Source: Methanosarcina vacuolata Z-761 (GTDB lineage Archaea; Halobacteriota; Methanosarcinia; Methanosarcinales; Methanosarcinaceae). Taken from it: a stretch of 64,000 bases of DNA. Made by a program: the position numbers and the translations under genes. The notes below the pieces were generated by a model. The model was not told where the DNA came from. It worked only from the letters and a program-made list of their open reading frames with translations, and ran no database searches. The stretch covers positions 1,984,001 through 2,048,000 of the forward strand of contig NZ_CP009520.1 in NCBI RefSeq assembly GCF_000969905.1, written 5' to 3'. Below are positions 48,201 to 56,140 of the stretch, one piece after another. The first letter of the stretch is position 1, and the number at the start of each line of letters is the position of its first letter.

Positions 48201-48326
48201 AAGATTAGTTAGAATCGTTCCTTTATTGCTCCATGCATCAGAGTTTTCTGGCTCGATTTTTATTGCTTTCCCAAATAATTCCAGATTGTCGTCTTCAATC
48301 AATGTATCTGTATTCTCTATTTTCAT
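45234..48326 (-). CDS. Large TPR-repeat protein with C-terminal membrane segments
   Basis: The protein has 1030 residues. About the first 700 are a long series of tetratricopeptide repeats with the consensus A(W/I)xNKGxVLxxLKKYEEALEAFEKAIEIEPDNA; several copies carry the extended form ANHFKKYEE. A more diverged helical part follows. Two hydrophobic segments near residues 895-915 and 945-995 (VTFVILIFSLFGILLPSVF, IISLGGFFSS with LTFMALIIIFILGSPIL) imply membrane anchoring with the TPR solenoid on one side. It should scaffold a protein complex; no partner is suggested by context. The first dozen repeats are highly alike in DNA, so copy number may vary between strains. Confidence 0.88.
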   Translation of the reverse strand: MKIENTDTLIEDDNLELFGKAIKIEPENSDAWSNKGTILTNLKKYEEALEAFEKAIEIKTDDATAWSNKGIVLDNLKRYEEALDAFEKATEIKPDNATAWINKGIVLADHFKKYEKALETFEKAIEIEPDNATAWINKGIVLADHFKKYEKALETFEKAIEIEPDNATAWTVKGYALSDLEKYEEALGAYEKVTEIEPKEIGSWINKGTVLANHFKKYEEALEAFEKAIEIEPDNATAWSNKGIVLDNLKRYEEALEAYGKVEIEPNNAMIWVKKGIVLDNLKRYEEALEAFEKAIEIEPDNASSWINKGTVLANHFKKYEKALEAFEKAIEIEPDDATAWRNKGTVLANGFKKYEEALEAFEKAIEIKTDDATAWSNKGTVLNNLKRYEEALEAFEKAIEIEPDDATVWVKKGNLLEDTGKHEEALELFGKAIKIEPENSDAWISKGIVLADSFEKYEEALEAFEKAIEIEPDNAMVWVKKGKIFEDIGKHEEALEAYEKAIEIKPKYICALLNKGAVLANYFKKYEEALEVFEKVIEIKPHNVTAWNNKRTILTNYFKKYKEALKAFNNAICIDPENTDAWVGKSNIFIDLEIYGRASELISKATLLDKKKINLFINKAIISKRRRKYIECKDSLEQAISIDPDEPSVNNYLAECYLTFGDLINASKYVEKVLSMDNENAFALGLKGKIKIEEQDYIESIKYFKKAISSDLMNPTYLLWDSYAKYLNAELEFSSSEKKYQDMLLAIIRELEKVDTCVSQEENNLKMIPQCLKSLVIYLTKLAKSTLIYLNRSEKLTVSMSEKMDILISKLENPKIIAYNYYFLGCFYYKINDYSTAVDCLKKCTDSKSDYDTKRSACETLNNIWDNKVRPSIWVWWLYSPLKRWTRRVTFVILIFSLFGILLPSVFSKMINFINDLVLKTISVYQPALNYPIIKSLISMIIISLGGFFSSINWQDNTISLTFMALIIIFILGSPILQRFKSSQIEIEIRPPSTFELAPSLIERKLKALESNNLDIKFLHFKQIQHKYK

Positions 48327-48383
48327 ATCACTTATAATACTATTTGTTTAGGTCAATAAATTAAACTATCGTAATTATTTAAT

Positions 48384-49165
48384 GAGCCTATCCCAAAACA
48401 TCATACAATCTCATTATGGGGTACCGCCAACATTTCCGACAAGATACCCTAGTGCCGAGAAAACGTAATTATGGATCGCCTGAATAAGCTTTGAATCCCT
48501 TTACTCAAAGAAGCTTGCTCTTGTCGATTTGTTATGAATAACTATCCAAGTTTTATGCTCCATAACTAAATTTTCGTGGTACTAGTGTAAATTTACAGAA
48601 AACCTAATACATTGCCCTATTCCCAATATAAGCTAATTACTTTGCGTCTATGGAACATGGGTATTTTGCAGCTGCCAGGACTCAAGTGAATCCGAATAGC
48701 TTTAGGGGAAAATCTGTGTATTTTTGCAGTTTATTCAATGCACAGGTTTTATTGTAAAAGCTCTGTGACGGCAGTTGTCCAAAATACCTTATTTTTTAAA
48801 AGAAAGAGGTAGGCTGCTGCTTCATAAGAAGTCAGTCCGATATCCTGAAGAAGCCTCTTATTTTGCATATATAACTCAACTGCTGATATTAAAATATGTT
48901 TCAAATCTGGGATTCACTTTTATATGAGAGCGTCGTAAAAGTCCATTTGATTCTATAAATAGGATAAATTAATGTCCAATAAGGTTGGTGTTTACCTAAA
49001 TTCTATGCAAAATCTTACAACCATATTTAAAGTCAACGTTTTGATGATCCAATTGTAGAATTGTTTTGACTTTTGCGACGCTCTCTTATATATGAAATAA
49101 AAGATCGAAAATAATAAAAAGTCTCTAAAAATTACAATAGGTAACAATACTTTTCGGATAGACTC
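48384..49165. mobile_element. Decayed insertion sequence bounded by GAGCCTATCC ends
   Basis: The left end GAGCCTATCCCAAAACA (48384-48400) and the right end, read inward as GAGTCTATCCGAAAAGT (49149-49165), are imperfect inverted repeats (13 of 17). The 780-bp interior has no open transposase and includes a nested MITE. The right end touches the stop codon of the HD-domain gene. The same end sequence occurs alone at 12579-12627 and 58267-58316. Confidence 0.55.
48921..49092. mobile_element. MITE with GAGAGCGTCG terminal repeats
   Basis: TATATGAGAGCGTCGTAAAAGTC at 48921-48943 faces its near-perfect inverse at 49068-49092 across about 125 bp of non-coding sequence. The outer TATAT on both sides could be a TA-type target duplication, as used by IS630/Tc1-like enzymes. 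Confidence 0.75.
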
Positions 49166-49825
49166 TTAGAGCCCTCTTTCGTCAATTCCGGCCTCTAGGT
49201 TCAGTGCTTCGAGGTAAAGGCGCATGATTTTCAGCCTTTCCTCGGCAATCTTTTTTGCAGCATCGGTATTCAATTTTTCAGGAATGGTGAAAGGTTTGTA
49301 CTGCATATATTCATTAAAGCCTTCAATAGGGTCTTCGATGTACACGGTTCTTTTTGAACTTCCCTTATCCATCCCAGTTGTGTGCTTTAACATCCTGAGA
49401 GCTCCCATCGAAAGAACAGCCCTGAAAATCCCCACTGCTCCAAGGGCATCAATCCGGTCGGCGTCCTGCAAAATTCGAGCTTCGAGACTATCCGGCTTTT
49501 CCCCTGCGCTGAAGCGGTGTGTCCGGATACAACTGGTAACAGCTTCAATAACCTCTTTTCCAAGCCCTGTTCTCGAAAGAAATTCAGAGGCGATATCGGC
49601 ACTGTATACGGCATGGTCCCCGCCTTCTTCATGTTCCTTAATTACGCCGACATCATGGAGGAGAGCTGCAAGCTGAAGTACGAGAGGGTCTCCCCCTTCT
49701 TCCTTCTGGATTTCCAGGCAAAGGGCTTCTACCCGGTTTATATGGGACATATCGTGGGAACTGGGCTCACCTTCAAGAAAAGTGGCTACAAATTCCCTCG
49801 TTTTTTCTATCAGGTCCATATTCAT
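49166..49825 (-). CDS. HD-domain phosphohydrolase
   Basis: The 219-residue protein is of the YedJ/uncharacterised HD family. The metal-binding set is H in SSHDMSHINRV, HD in AALLHDVGVI, H in GDHAVYSADI, and D in RILQDADRIDALG. These usually hydrolyse nucleotide or other phosphomonoesters. Its start overlaps the end of the phosphopantothenate synthetase gene by 4 bp (ATG within the last codons), so it belongs to the coenzyme A operon. The physiological substrate is unknown. Confidence 0.88.
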   Translation of the reverse strand: MNMDLIEKTREFVATFLEGEPSSHDMSHINRVEALCLEIQKEEGGDPLVLQLAALLHDVGVIKEHEEGGDHAVYSADIASEFLSRTGLGKEVIEAVTSCIRTHRFSAGEKPDSLEARILQDADRIDALGAVGIFRAVLSMGALRMLKHTTGMDKGSSKRTVYIEDPIEGFNEYMQYKPFTIPEKLNTDAAKKIAEERLKIMRLYLEALNLEAGIDERGL

Positions 49826-50583
49826 TGTTCCAATTCTACAGCCATAGCTTTAAGGTATTCCTGGATTTCAGAAATCGCCTCTATGAGGGTTTTTTTATTA
49901 TCATAAGTCGTGATTAATTTCACAAGTTCTTCATTTCTCTCCTTTTTCAGTTCCACTCCGAACTTGATCATGTTTTCTAGTGCACGGGTAAGGTTGTCAA
50001 CTATCGAGATTGTAGACATCTTTGAAGTCCGTGAGAGAGGGTTCAGGTCAATAGCTATGACCGTTTTTCCCATTTCTACAAGTTTCTCACACCGGTCTCC
50101 GTCTTCCAGCGGGACAAGAACTACGTCTGCAGAATATATCCCCCGGCTTTCTACCAGCCGCCTGGCATGAGATAGTTCAAGGCTTGCATCCGGATTTTTC
50201 CCGAGCACCTCGGAAGCCCCGTTGGCTTTGAGTTGTTCTATTATAAGGTGGACCCTTGTTTCGGTCCTGTGAAAAAGATTGACCTCGAGCTTTGCTCCTG
50301 TTACATCTGCAAGGGAAACAATTTTATCAGGAGCGAGAGCTGCAGCATTGCCGTTTACGGAAATTACAGGATTTTTTGCCAGTAGCAGAGCAGCAACTGC
50401 CGCTCTTTCAGCATACAGGGCAGACTTGGTGCTTCGCTCGCCTATAAGGTAATCAAAGCTTTCGCCTCTTCCCTGAGAAATCAAACCCTGAATGCTTGTC
50501 ATTCCCATTTTTACCCCGGCTGCAACCTTTTCACGGGCTAGCAGGGACTCATACCTCGGGTGGTCTTTGGGTATCTCGGTCAT
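49822..50583 (-). CDS. 4-phosphopantoate--beta-alanine ligase (phosphopantothenate synthetase)
   Basis: This 253-residue archaeal enzyme joins 4-phosphopantoate and beta-alanine with ATP to make 4'-phosphopantothenate, replacing bacterial PanC. Recognisable segments are HPRYESLLAREKVAAGVK, QGLISQGRGESFDYLIGE, VSVNGNAAALAP, LVPLEDGDRCEKLV and AIDLNPLSRTSKMSTISIVDN. The length equals that of characterised archaeal members. The preceding gene is pantoate kinase, which supplies its substrate, and coaBC lies above that, so three successive steps are clustered. Confidence 0.92.
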   Translation of the reverse strand: MTEIPKDHPRYESLLAREKVAAGVKMGMTSIQGLISQGRGESFDYLIGERSTKSALYAERAAVAALLLAKNPVISVNGNAAALAPDKIVSLADVTGAKLEVNLFHRTETRVHLIIEQLKANGASEVLGKNPDASLELSHARRLVESRGIYSADVVLVPLEDGDRCEKLVEMGKTVIAIDLNPLSRTSKMSTISIVDNLTRALENMIKFGVELKKERNEELVKLITTYDNKKTLIEAISEIQEYLKAMAVELEQ

Positions 50584-51064
50584 ATCGGTCGCTTACCTTT
50601 TTTTAATTGACTTTCCAGCATCTTTTTTTATTTATGAACTTAATCCGTAAATGAGTTTTATCAGTTTTAACATAAACTAATTGAGTATCAGTTTTAGCAT
50701 AAACTGCTTGAGTATCAGTTTCAACATGAACTGCTTGAGTATTAGTTACAACATAAACTACTTGAGTATCAGTTTTAACATAACCTGCTTGAGTATCAGT
50801 TTTAGCATAAACTGCTTGAGTATTATCAGTTTTAGCATAAACCGCTTGAGTATTATCAGTTTTAGCATAAACCGCTTGATTAGTTCAGACACTCAAATAA
50901 AAAACTAAAATGAGTAATCTGAATTATATATTACTATTTGATCCCAACTTTCGACCTTTACTTTATTTTAACTCTCTTTAAGTTATAAGGAAATTAATTA
51001 CGCAGCAATTTTCTGCAAGTATTTTTTATTTTCCTGGCCCATTCAAAATATGTTCTGCCTGAAC
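50584..51064. repeat. Minisatellite between CoA genes
   Basis: Positions about 50656-50885 hold eight to nine copies of a 27-30-bp unit based on GAGTATCAGTTTTAACATAA plus ACTGCTT. The rest is AT-rich. The array separates pantoate kinase from the phosphopantothenate synthetase gene. Confidence 0.85.
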
Positions 51065-51967
51065 TCATTCGTTCATCAGCTTCGGCACACAGGTGCTTAT
51101 GCCGTATTCCAGCACCACCCCGAATTCCTGGAGGGCTTCGTAGAGACGGAACTGTTCGGAGTAAGGGGCAATTGCGAAAACCGTATCCCCAAGCATTGCC
51201 TGGGAAGCTAGCCCACCATTTGCGTTTGCAGCTTCGATCACATCTTTTGCCTTGCTGCTCATAAGGTCTGCTTTACTGGCAAACACTTTTGACTGCTGCA
51301 TGAAGTTCTCAAGAGTGGGCTTTTTAAGCAGCTCGGACATAGCTTCTTTTCCCGCGCTGTTAATTCTTGAGGCTGCAGCTTCATCTCTCAGGACCGAACC
51401 GGTAGAGATCTCGCCAAGCACAATACAAAAAACCCTGGCTTCGGAAGTCGGAATTCTGTCCACAAGCCCAAACTCGGGTCCACCCGGCTGCAGTCTGATC
51501 ACGACTCCACCGCTTGACTGGGCAGCAATATCGCCAAGTCCGCTGCAATTGATGACCTCAGCCACATGGGCATATTCAGTCAGACTTTTTACGGTCTGAT
51601 CCAGGGAAAGTGCACTATTCAGGGCATAGGCTGTCCCTAGAGCTCCTGCACCTGAAGCTCCAAATCCGCATCCGGTTGGGATTTCTGACCAGCTCCTTAT
51701 TCTTACAGGCAGTTCCGTCATCATCTCTGCGACAGTCCGAGTAGTTCTGCCTTCAACTCTCTTTCCATTAAGGAAAATTTCGGTTTTTTCCACAGATCTC
51801 CCGATCTTTACTTCGGTGGTTACGCCTCCATTCAGGACGATTCCGCAGCCTGTAGAACCCTTACGATGAGGGTTTTCATGCTCGTGGATCTGGAAAAAAC
51901 CTGTGATGTGTCCCGGAGCATAGGCTTTTGCCTGAATGTCTGCTCCTTCACTCTCATATGTATACAT
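51065..51967 (-). CDS. Pantoate kinase (archaeal GHMP family)
   Basis: The 300-residue GHMP-superfamily kinase phosphorylates pantoate before ligation with beta-alanine, the archaeal order of steps. Features are the N-terminal AKAYAPGHITGFFQIHE, the glycine-rich ATP loop IPTGCGFGASGAGALGTA (about residues 98-115) and GLGDIAAQSSGGVVIR. The last resembles the third GHMP motif region in this branch. Its product feeds the adjacent synthetase. The frame is intact and of normal length. Confidence 0.92.
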   Translation of the reverse strand: MYTYESEGADIQAKAYAPGHITGFFQIHEHENPHRKGSTGCGIVLNGGVTTEVKIGRSVEKTEIFLNGKRVEGRTTRTVAEMMTELPVRIRSWSEIPTGCGFGASGAGALGTAYALNSALSLDQTVKSLTEYAHVAEVINCSGLGDIAAQSSGGVVIRLQPGGPEFGLVDRIPTSEARVFCIVLGEISTGSVLRDEAAASRINSAGKEAMSELLKKPTLENFMQQSKVFASKADLMSSKAKDVIEAANANGGLASQAMLGDTVFAIAPYSEQFRLYEALQEFGVVLEYGISTCVPKLMNE

Positions 51968-52087
51968 AGAAAACGCCTTTTTGCCACTTAAATCATTTTT
52001 TCAAAGTTCGTTCGTGTTTTGCAGGATACTTTGCAAAATGCTTTCGGATTTTTGTGAAATACTCTGGGATACTTTGCAGCAGATTTT

Positions 52088-53347
52088 TTACTTTAACAGA
52101 TCGGCTACCTCTTCAAGGATAAAGGCTGCAAGTTTGCGTTTGTTCCCACTTACGTGCCCTGGTTCGTTTTTTTCCCGTCCAAGCAGGTACAGTTCATTCT
52201 CTTCAGTACCCATTCCGCCTTTTGCGACGTCGTTTGCTGCAATCAGGTCCAGTTTTGAAGTTTTAAGGGCTGAAGCTGCCCTTCTAAGGAGTTCGTCTTT
52301 TTCAATTCCGGTCTCAGCTTTGAAACCTATAATCACGAGGTCAGGATACCTTTGACGGCATTCTTTAATCAATTTGCGGGTGGGATTCAGTTTCAAGGTA
52401 AGTTCTCCTCCCGATTTTATCTTTTCGGGAGAAGGATTAACTGTATAATCTGCAATTGCTGCTGAACTGATAAGGACATCGTATCCTTTTTCAAGTTCCG
52501 AGAGGACAGCATCAGTCATGTCGGCGGCGCTTTCTGCAAAAATTTCCCTGATCCCTGCAAACCCAAGTTTGTCCCTATGGACCAGGGTGACATCGGCTCC
52601 ATTGCGATAAGCTTCAAGAGCAAGTTCCCTGCCAGTTTTACCCGAAGCCCGGTTTGTGAGAATTCTGATGGGGTCCAGGCTTTCGGCAGTAGAACCGCTT
52701 GTGATAATTATCTTTCGGTTTTCGAGGGTTTTATTTCCGAGAGCTCTTTCTACCTCGAGCACGATTTCCTCATTTGCCGCAATTTTTGCGATTCCTTCTT
52801 CAAGTCTGGGGCCTACAATAGAGATTCCCCAGCTTTTCAATTTTACCAGATTCTCAGCTACAGCAGGGTGCCTGAACATTGATTCGTGCATTGCAGGAAC
52901 AACCATCACAGGCACACCCGAGCCAAGGGCAGTTGTTGCAAACGAGGTAACAGGGGTATCATCTATCCCGTATGCGATTTTTCCTATGGTGTTTGCGGTT
53001 GCAGGAGCTATAAGGAGAAGGTCGGCCCTGCCTTTAAGCCCGCAGAACTCCACATGCTCAACCCTGCCTCCAAGTTCGGTAATTGCTGGATTTCCGGTAG
53101 CATAGTGCAGGGCATCAGGGTGCAGGATATGTGTAGCAGCCTCTGTCATAACAGCATGGACCTCAGCCCCGTTTCTGATTAGCTCTCTTGCAAGTTCAAC
53201 TACCCTGACTGCTCCAATGCTTCCCGTAACGCCAAGAACTATGGTTTTTCCGGCAAGGAAAGAGCTCTTTTGCCCCTGGATCCAGAGTGTGGGATGGAAC
53301 TTTTCGGCTCTGGACCTGGTGGCCTTTTGCTTATCTTCTTTATCCAT
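52088..53347 (-). CDS. coaBC: Bifunctional phosphopantothenoylcysteine decarboxylase/phosphopantothenate-cysteine ligase
   Basis: The protein has 419 residues. The N-terminal flavoprotein (CoaC) half has LGVTGSIGAVRVVELARELI, HAVMTEAATHIL and the VVPAMHESMF motif. The C-terminal CoaB half has IIITSGSTAESLDPIRILTNRASGKTG and SSAAIADYTVNP. Together they add cysteine to 4'-phosphopantothenate and decarboxylate it to 4'-phosphopantetheine. An extra N-terminal stretch of about 35 residues precedes the flavoprotein fold. It is the first of the minus-strand coenzyme A genes. Confidence 0.93.
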   Translation of the reverse strand: MDKEDKQKATRSRAEKFHPTLWIQGQKSSFLAGKTIVLGVTGSIGAVRVVELARELIRNGAEVHAVMTEAATHILHPDALHYATGNPAITELGGRVEHVEFCGLKGRADLLLIAPATANTIGKIAYGIDDTPVTSFATTALGSGVPVMVVPAMHESMFRHPAVAENLVKLKSWGISIVGPRLEEGIAKIAANEEIVLEVERALGNKTLENRKIIITSGSTAESLDPIRILTNRASGKTGRELALEAYRNGADVTLVHRDKLGFAGIREIFAESAADMTDAVLSELEKGYDVLISSAAIADYTVNPSPEKIKSGGELTLKLNPTRKLIKECRQRYPDLVIIGFKAETGIEKDELLRRAASALKTSKLDLIAANDVAKGGMGTEENELYLLGREKNEPGHVSGNKRKLAAFILEEVADLLK

Positions 53348-53664
53348 TTCATCTACTCTATCCGGTCCCTTTGACCGGGGCTTTCCTGTTTAGGGTCCTT
53401 CTGCCTGTCCGGGTTTAAAAGTCTTTTAATAATGTTTCATTCAGGCAGTGGAGTGATCTATAAGGTTAATATCTGGGCAACAATTTTTTAAATCAGCCTG
53501 CTTTTCAGAAAATGATCCTGAAAACAAAGTGACATTCAATACGATATTATTAAAACTTTCGAAATAATAAGGATTAAAATTAATTAATAAATAAACTTTA
53601 TAGAGAGTTATTATTTTATTAATCCGATATCCAAGTCAAAAATAACAGAATGTGAGGGAGACAA
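53348..53664. other. Divergent intergenic region
   Basis: AT-rich spacer between coaBC (minus) and the Vms1-like gene (plus). GTGAGGGAG at 53652-53660 is the binding site of the plus-strand gene. No other feature seen. Confidence 0.6.
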
Positions 53665-54705
53665 ATCAGCGACAAAAACACAAAAAAAGAAGCCTCTGAA
53701 GTTCCAAAAAAAGGTTTAAGCACATTTTTAGGGAAGATTTCAGGGAAGGAGCAGCTCGAACTTGAGATAGAGAGTCTCAACTCACAGATTGTTAAACTGG
53801 AACTTGATTTGCAGAGTGCAAAAAACCAGCTTGAAAAGAAAGATATTCTTGCAAGGCAGGCAGTTTCGGACAGGCAGGAAGCTGAGGCTCTTTTAAACCA
53901 GGAACGTATTCGCACCCGGACTATTTCTCACGAACTCGAAACAATCAGAGCTGAGTCCCAGAGTAAACTGAAATTTCGCGGAATTGAAACCCTGAGCCTG
54001 CAAGCTATTCAGGCTTACCTCTCCAAGCTCAAGTCCTTCCACGCCCCTGCAGACGACCTGCTGACCGCTTACCTGCCCTCCGGTACCCGACTCTCAGGTG
54101 TGATAAGTGAAAAAGTTCTTGAACGCGTGGAAGAGGAAAACCTTACCCTTCTTGACAGGCTTGAGACTGAGACCGGCATTGTACTTTTTTATGATATTCA
54201 CCGAATGATCTGCGAAGCTATAGCTCCTTCTTTTCCAGTTACTTCCTCCTCCTGGCAGCTTGGGGACAGTTTTGAGGTTTCTTTGCTTGAAGAGATCTTA
54301 AATAAGGACTACAGGATGCTTGTCCTTGTCCTGCACGCCGGCGAATCCTTCATAGGTTTTGCTCCCGATGCTCGGGTTTTCGATACCGAGGAGCTTATCC
54401 GCAGCAGCGTAAAAGAGAAGCACAGTAAAGGAGGCTTTAGCCAGCGCCGTTTCGAACGCCTCAGGGAAGAGGATATCGCACACCACATGGATAAGGTTAT
54501 CGAGGCTCTTGATAGGGTTCTTGAAGAAAACAAGCTTATCGACTGCGTTATTCTAAGCGGAGATTTTCAGCTAATTGGGGAAATTCGAAAACGCCTTCCT
54601 TTCAATCTTGAGATAATTGAAAAGCCGTCTGACATCAGGGTCGAGAAATCAGGCGGTGAAGAGATTCTCAGGACGGTCTTGAGCTCCAGAAGATATCTGC
54701 TTTGA
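53665..54705 (+). CDS. Vms1/eRF1-like peptidyl-tRNA hydrolase (VLRF1 family)
   Basis: The reading frame gives about 346 residues. A basic N-terminus (SDKNTKKEASEVPKKGLSTF) and a long coiled coil (about 30-105) precede a release-factor-like domain. In the latter, KHSKGGFSQRRFERLREE (Gly256, Gln260) parallels the eRF1 segment KHGRGGQSALRFARLRME, with Gln shifted as in Vms1/ANKZF1. LVLVLHAGESFIGF and the C-terminal VILSGDFQLIGEIRKRLPF complete the fold. Vms1 proteins cut peptidyl-tRNA on stalled large ribosomal subunits. The only ATG/GTG/TTG in the 5' part is TTG 53809, inside the coiled coil. GAGGGAG stands 4 bases before ATC 53665, which is the natural start. Confidence 0.75.
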   Translation: MSDKNTKKEASEVPKKGLSTFLGKISGKEQLELEIESLNSQIVKLELDLQSAKNQLEKKDILARQAVSDRQEAEALLNQERIRTRTISHELETIRAESQSKLKFRGIETLSLQAIQAYLSKLKSFHAPADDLLTAYLPSGTRLSGVISEKVLERVEEENLTLLDRLETETGIVLFYDIHRMICEAIAPSFPVTSSSWQLGDSFEVSLLEEILNKDYRMLVLVLHAGESFIGFAPDARVFDTEELIRSSVKEKHSKGGFSQRRFERLREEDIAHHMDKVIEALDRVLEENKLIDCVILSGDFQLIGEIRKRLPFNLEIIEKPSDIRVEKSGGEEILRTVLSSRRYLL

Positions 54706-54939
54706 GAAGATATTTACTGTAGGATTTCAAGAAAGATATGTTGTAAAGTTTCGATAAAACGCTAGAAAAAAGGAGACGAAACTTCATCTTTAAGAAATTC
54801 TCTGTAATCAGGTTGTATCAAAACCATTTTGATTTCAGTCAAATACCCCGCCATGCGTCTTCGGTTAAGTGAAAAATCATGATAAATTGCGTCAATTTTC
54901 CATAACATTTGTCAAATATTTTAATAAAAAAGGTGGGTA

Positions 54940-54990
54940 AAAACTACTTTCATTTCTTTGTGCCTGTTATTCGAAGAATTTCATGTGTTG
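54940..54990 (-). repeat. Third copy of the hairpin repeat
   Basis: Read on the minus strand, ACATGAAATTCTTCGAATAA is followed by CAGGCACAAAGAAATGAAAG. It matches 7158-7195 (ACATGATACTCTTCGAATAA, CATGCACAACCAATGAAAAT) at most positions. Confidence 0.55.
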
Positions 54991-55000
54991 TTTGGTCAGA

Positions 55001-55032
55001 TGTACACAGTTTTCTAAGAAAACTGTATACAT
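55001..55032. terminator. AT-rich hairpin
   Basis: TGTACACAGTTTTC and GAAAACTGTATACA form a long stem with one mismatch and a short TAA loop between two convergent genes. A bidirectional terminator is plausible. Confidence 0.5.
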
Positions 55033-55038
55033 AGTCTT

Positions 55039-55148
55039 AGTCCTGATCATGCTTATGTCTTAGTCCTGATCATGCTCATTTCTGAGTTCTGATCATGCTC
55101 GTGTATTAGTTCTGACCGCACATATGTCTCGATCCTGATCATTCTCGA
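55039..55148. repeat. 23-bp minisatellite
   Basis: Four to five copies of AGTCCTGATCATGCTTATGT plus CTT, progressively degenerate. Confidence 0.8.
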
Positions 55149-55288
55149 ATACAAGCTCCCAGGAAAAGAAGCGATTCTCTGAGTATTTGACTTTCCTTTG
55201 TCGCTATTCTTTTCCTGGACTATTCCTGACTGGAACCGAAATGAAGATATCCTTTTTCTAAACATGTCCCAAACAGGAAGCCGATTAA

Positions 55289-56140
55289 TTAATAAAATTT
55301 TTCAATTTCGTGCTTTACGTCCTCAATAGAGAATTTTTGTCTGACAAGAGGCTCTTCCTGAATCGTCGGTATTCCTTCTTCAAGCGTTTCTCTTTCATTT
55401 TTATAGAAAATGCCGTTAGGAATCCTATCTCCCCATTCCAGAGACCTTTCGAACGCTTTTAAGCGGTTATGTGGGTCATATTCTTCTTCGAGTTTATACA
55501 CCCTGTCCCGATACCACTTAAAAGTGTTTATCTTATTAAAGGTAACACAGGGCTGAAGGATATCAAGAAGAGCAAAACCTTTGTGTGATATAGCAGCCTT
55601 CATGAGCTCTTTCAGATAAGCCTTATCTCCTGCAAAACCTCTGGCTACGAAACTGCAGTCCTGAGATATTGCCAGAGCAAGTGGGTTCAACGGCTCTTCA
55701 AGGACACCATAAGGCTGGATTTTGGTGCGAGTTCCCTGAGCTGTGGTAGGAGAAGCCTGCCCTTTTGTCAGTCCGTAAATCTGGTTGTCGTGCACTAGCA
55801 GGGTAATATTCGGGTTGCGGCGAATTGTGTGAAGGAAATGGTTTCCGCCTTCTCCATAACAGTCCCCATCCCCTGCAACTGCTATTACGTGCAAAGAGTG
55901 ATTGGCAAGTTTTGCAGCCGTAGCTACGGGCAGGGTCCTTCCATGAAGCCCATTAAATGTGTGGCACTTAGTATAATGGGGTAGTTTTCCAGACTGTCCT
56001 ATCCCTGAAACCATAAGCACTTCCCAGGGCTCAATGCCAAGTTCTACAAGTGCCTCTTCGACAGTCGAAAGGATATTGAAATTTCCGCACCCTGGACACC
56101 AGGCAGGAACCTGGCCCTTATAATCTTCAGATGTAGGCAT
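55289..56140 (-). CDS. korB: 2-oxoacid:ferredoxin oxidoreductase, beta subunit
   Basis: The 283-residue thiamine-diphosphate subunit has WCPGCGNFNILS and GIGQSGKLPHYTKCHTFNGLHGR. TDP/Mg binding is in VAVAGDGDCYGEGGNHFLHTIRRN. The Cys residues of CPGC and the later CHTF and CVTF positions match the single-cluster beta subunit. It oxidatively decarboxylates a 2-oxoacid to acyl-CoA with reduction of ferredoxin, or the reverse. Its ATG lies 14 bp inside the 3' end of the alpha gene, so the two are translationally coupled. 2-Oxoglutarate is the likely substrate but pyruvate or others are not excluded. Confidence 0.88.
   Translation of the reverse strand: MPTSEDYKGQVPAWCPGCGNFNILSTVEEALVELGIEPWEVLMVSGIGQSGKLPHYTKCHTFNGLHGRTLPVATAAKLANHSLHVIAVAGDGDCYGEGGNHFLHTIRRNPNITLLVHDNQIYGLTKGQASPTTAQGTRTKIQPYGVLEEPLNPLALAISQDCSFVARGFAGDKAYLKELMKAAISHKGFALLDILQPCVTFNKINTFKWYRDRVYKLEEEYDPHNRLKAFERSLEWGDRIPNGIFYKNERETLEEGIPTIQEEPLVRQKFSIEDVKHEIEKFY

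Larger units (their letters stand above)
54706..55288. other. Convergent intergenic region
   Basis: Lies between the Vms1-like gene and korB. It contains a dispersed hairpin repeat (54940-54990), a long hairpin (55001-55032) and a 23-bp minisatellite (55039-55148). No gene is called. Confidence 0.6.

Noticed and set aside
46762-48351. 529-codon plus-strand frame opposite the TPR gene
   Set aside because: It is the mirror of the TPR repeats (Ser/Ala/Phe-rich periodic translation). The minus-strand TPR protein explains the sequence.
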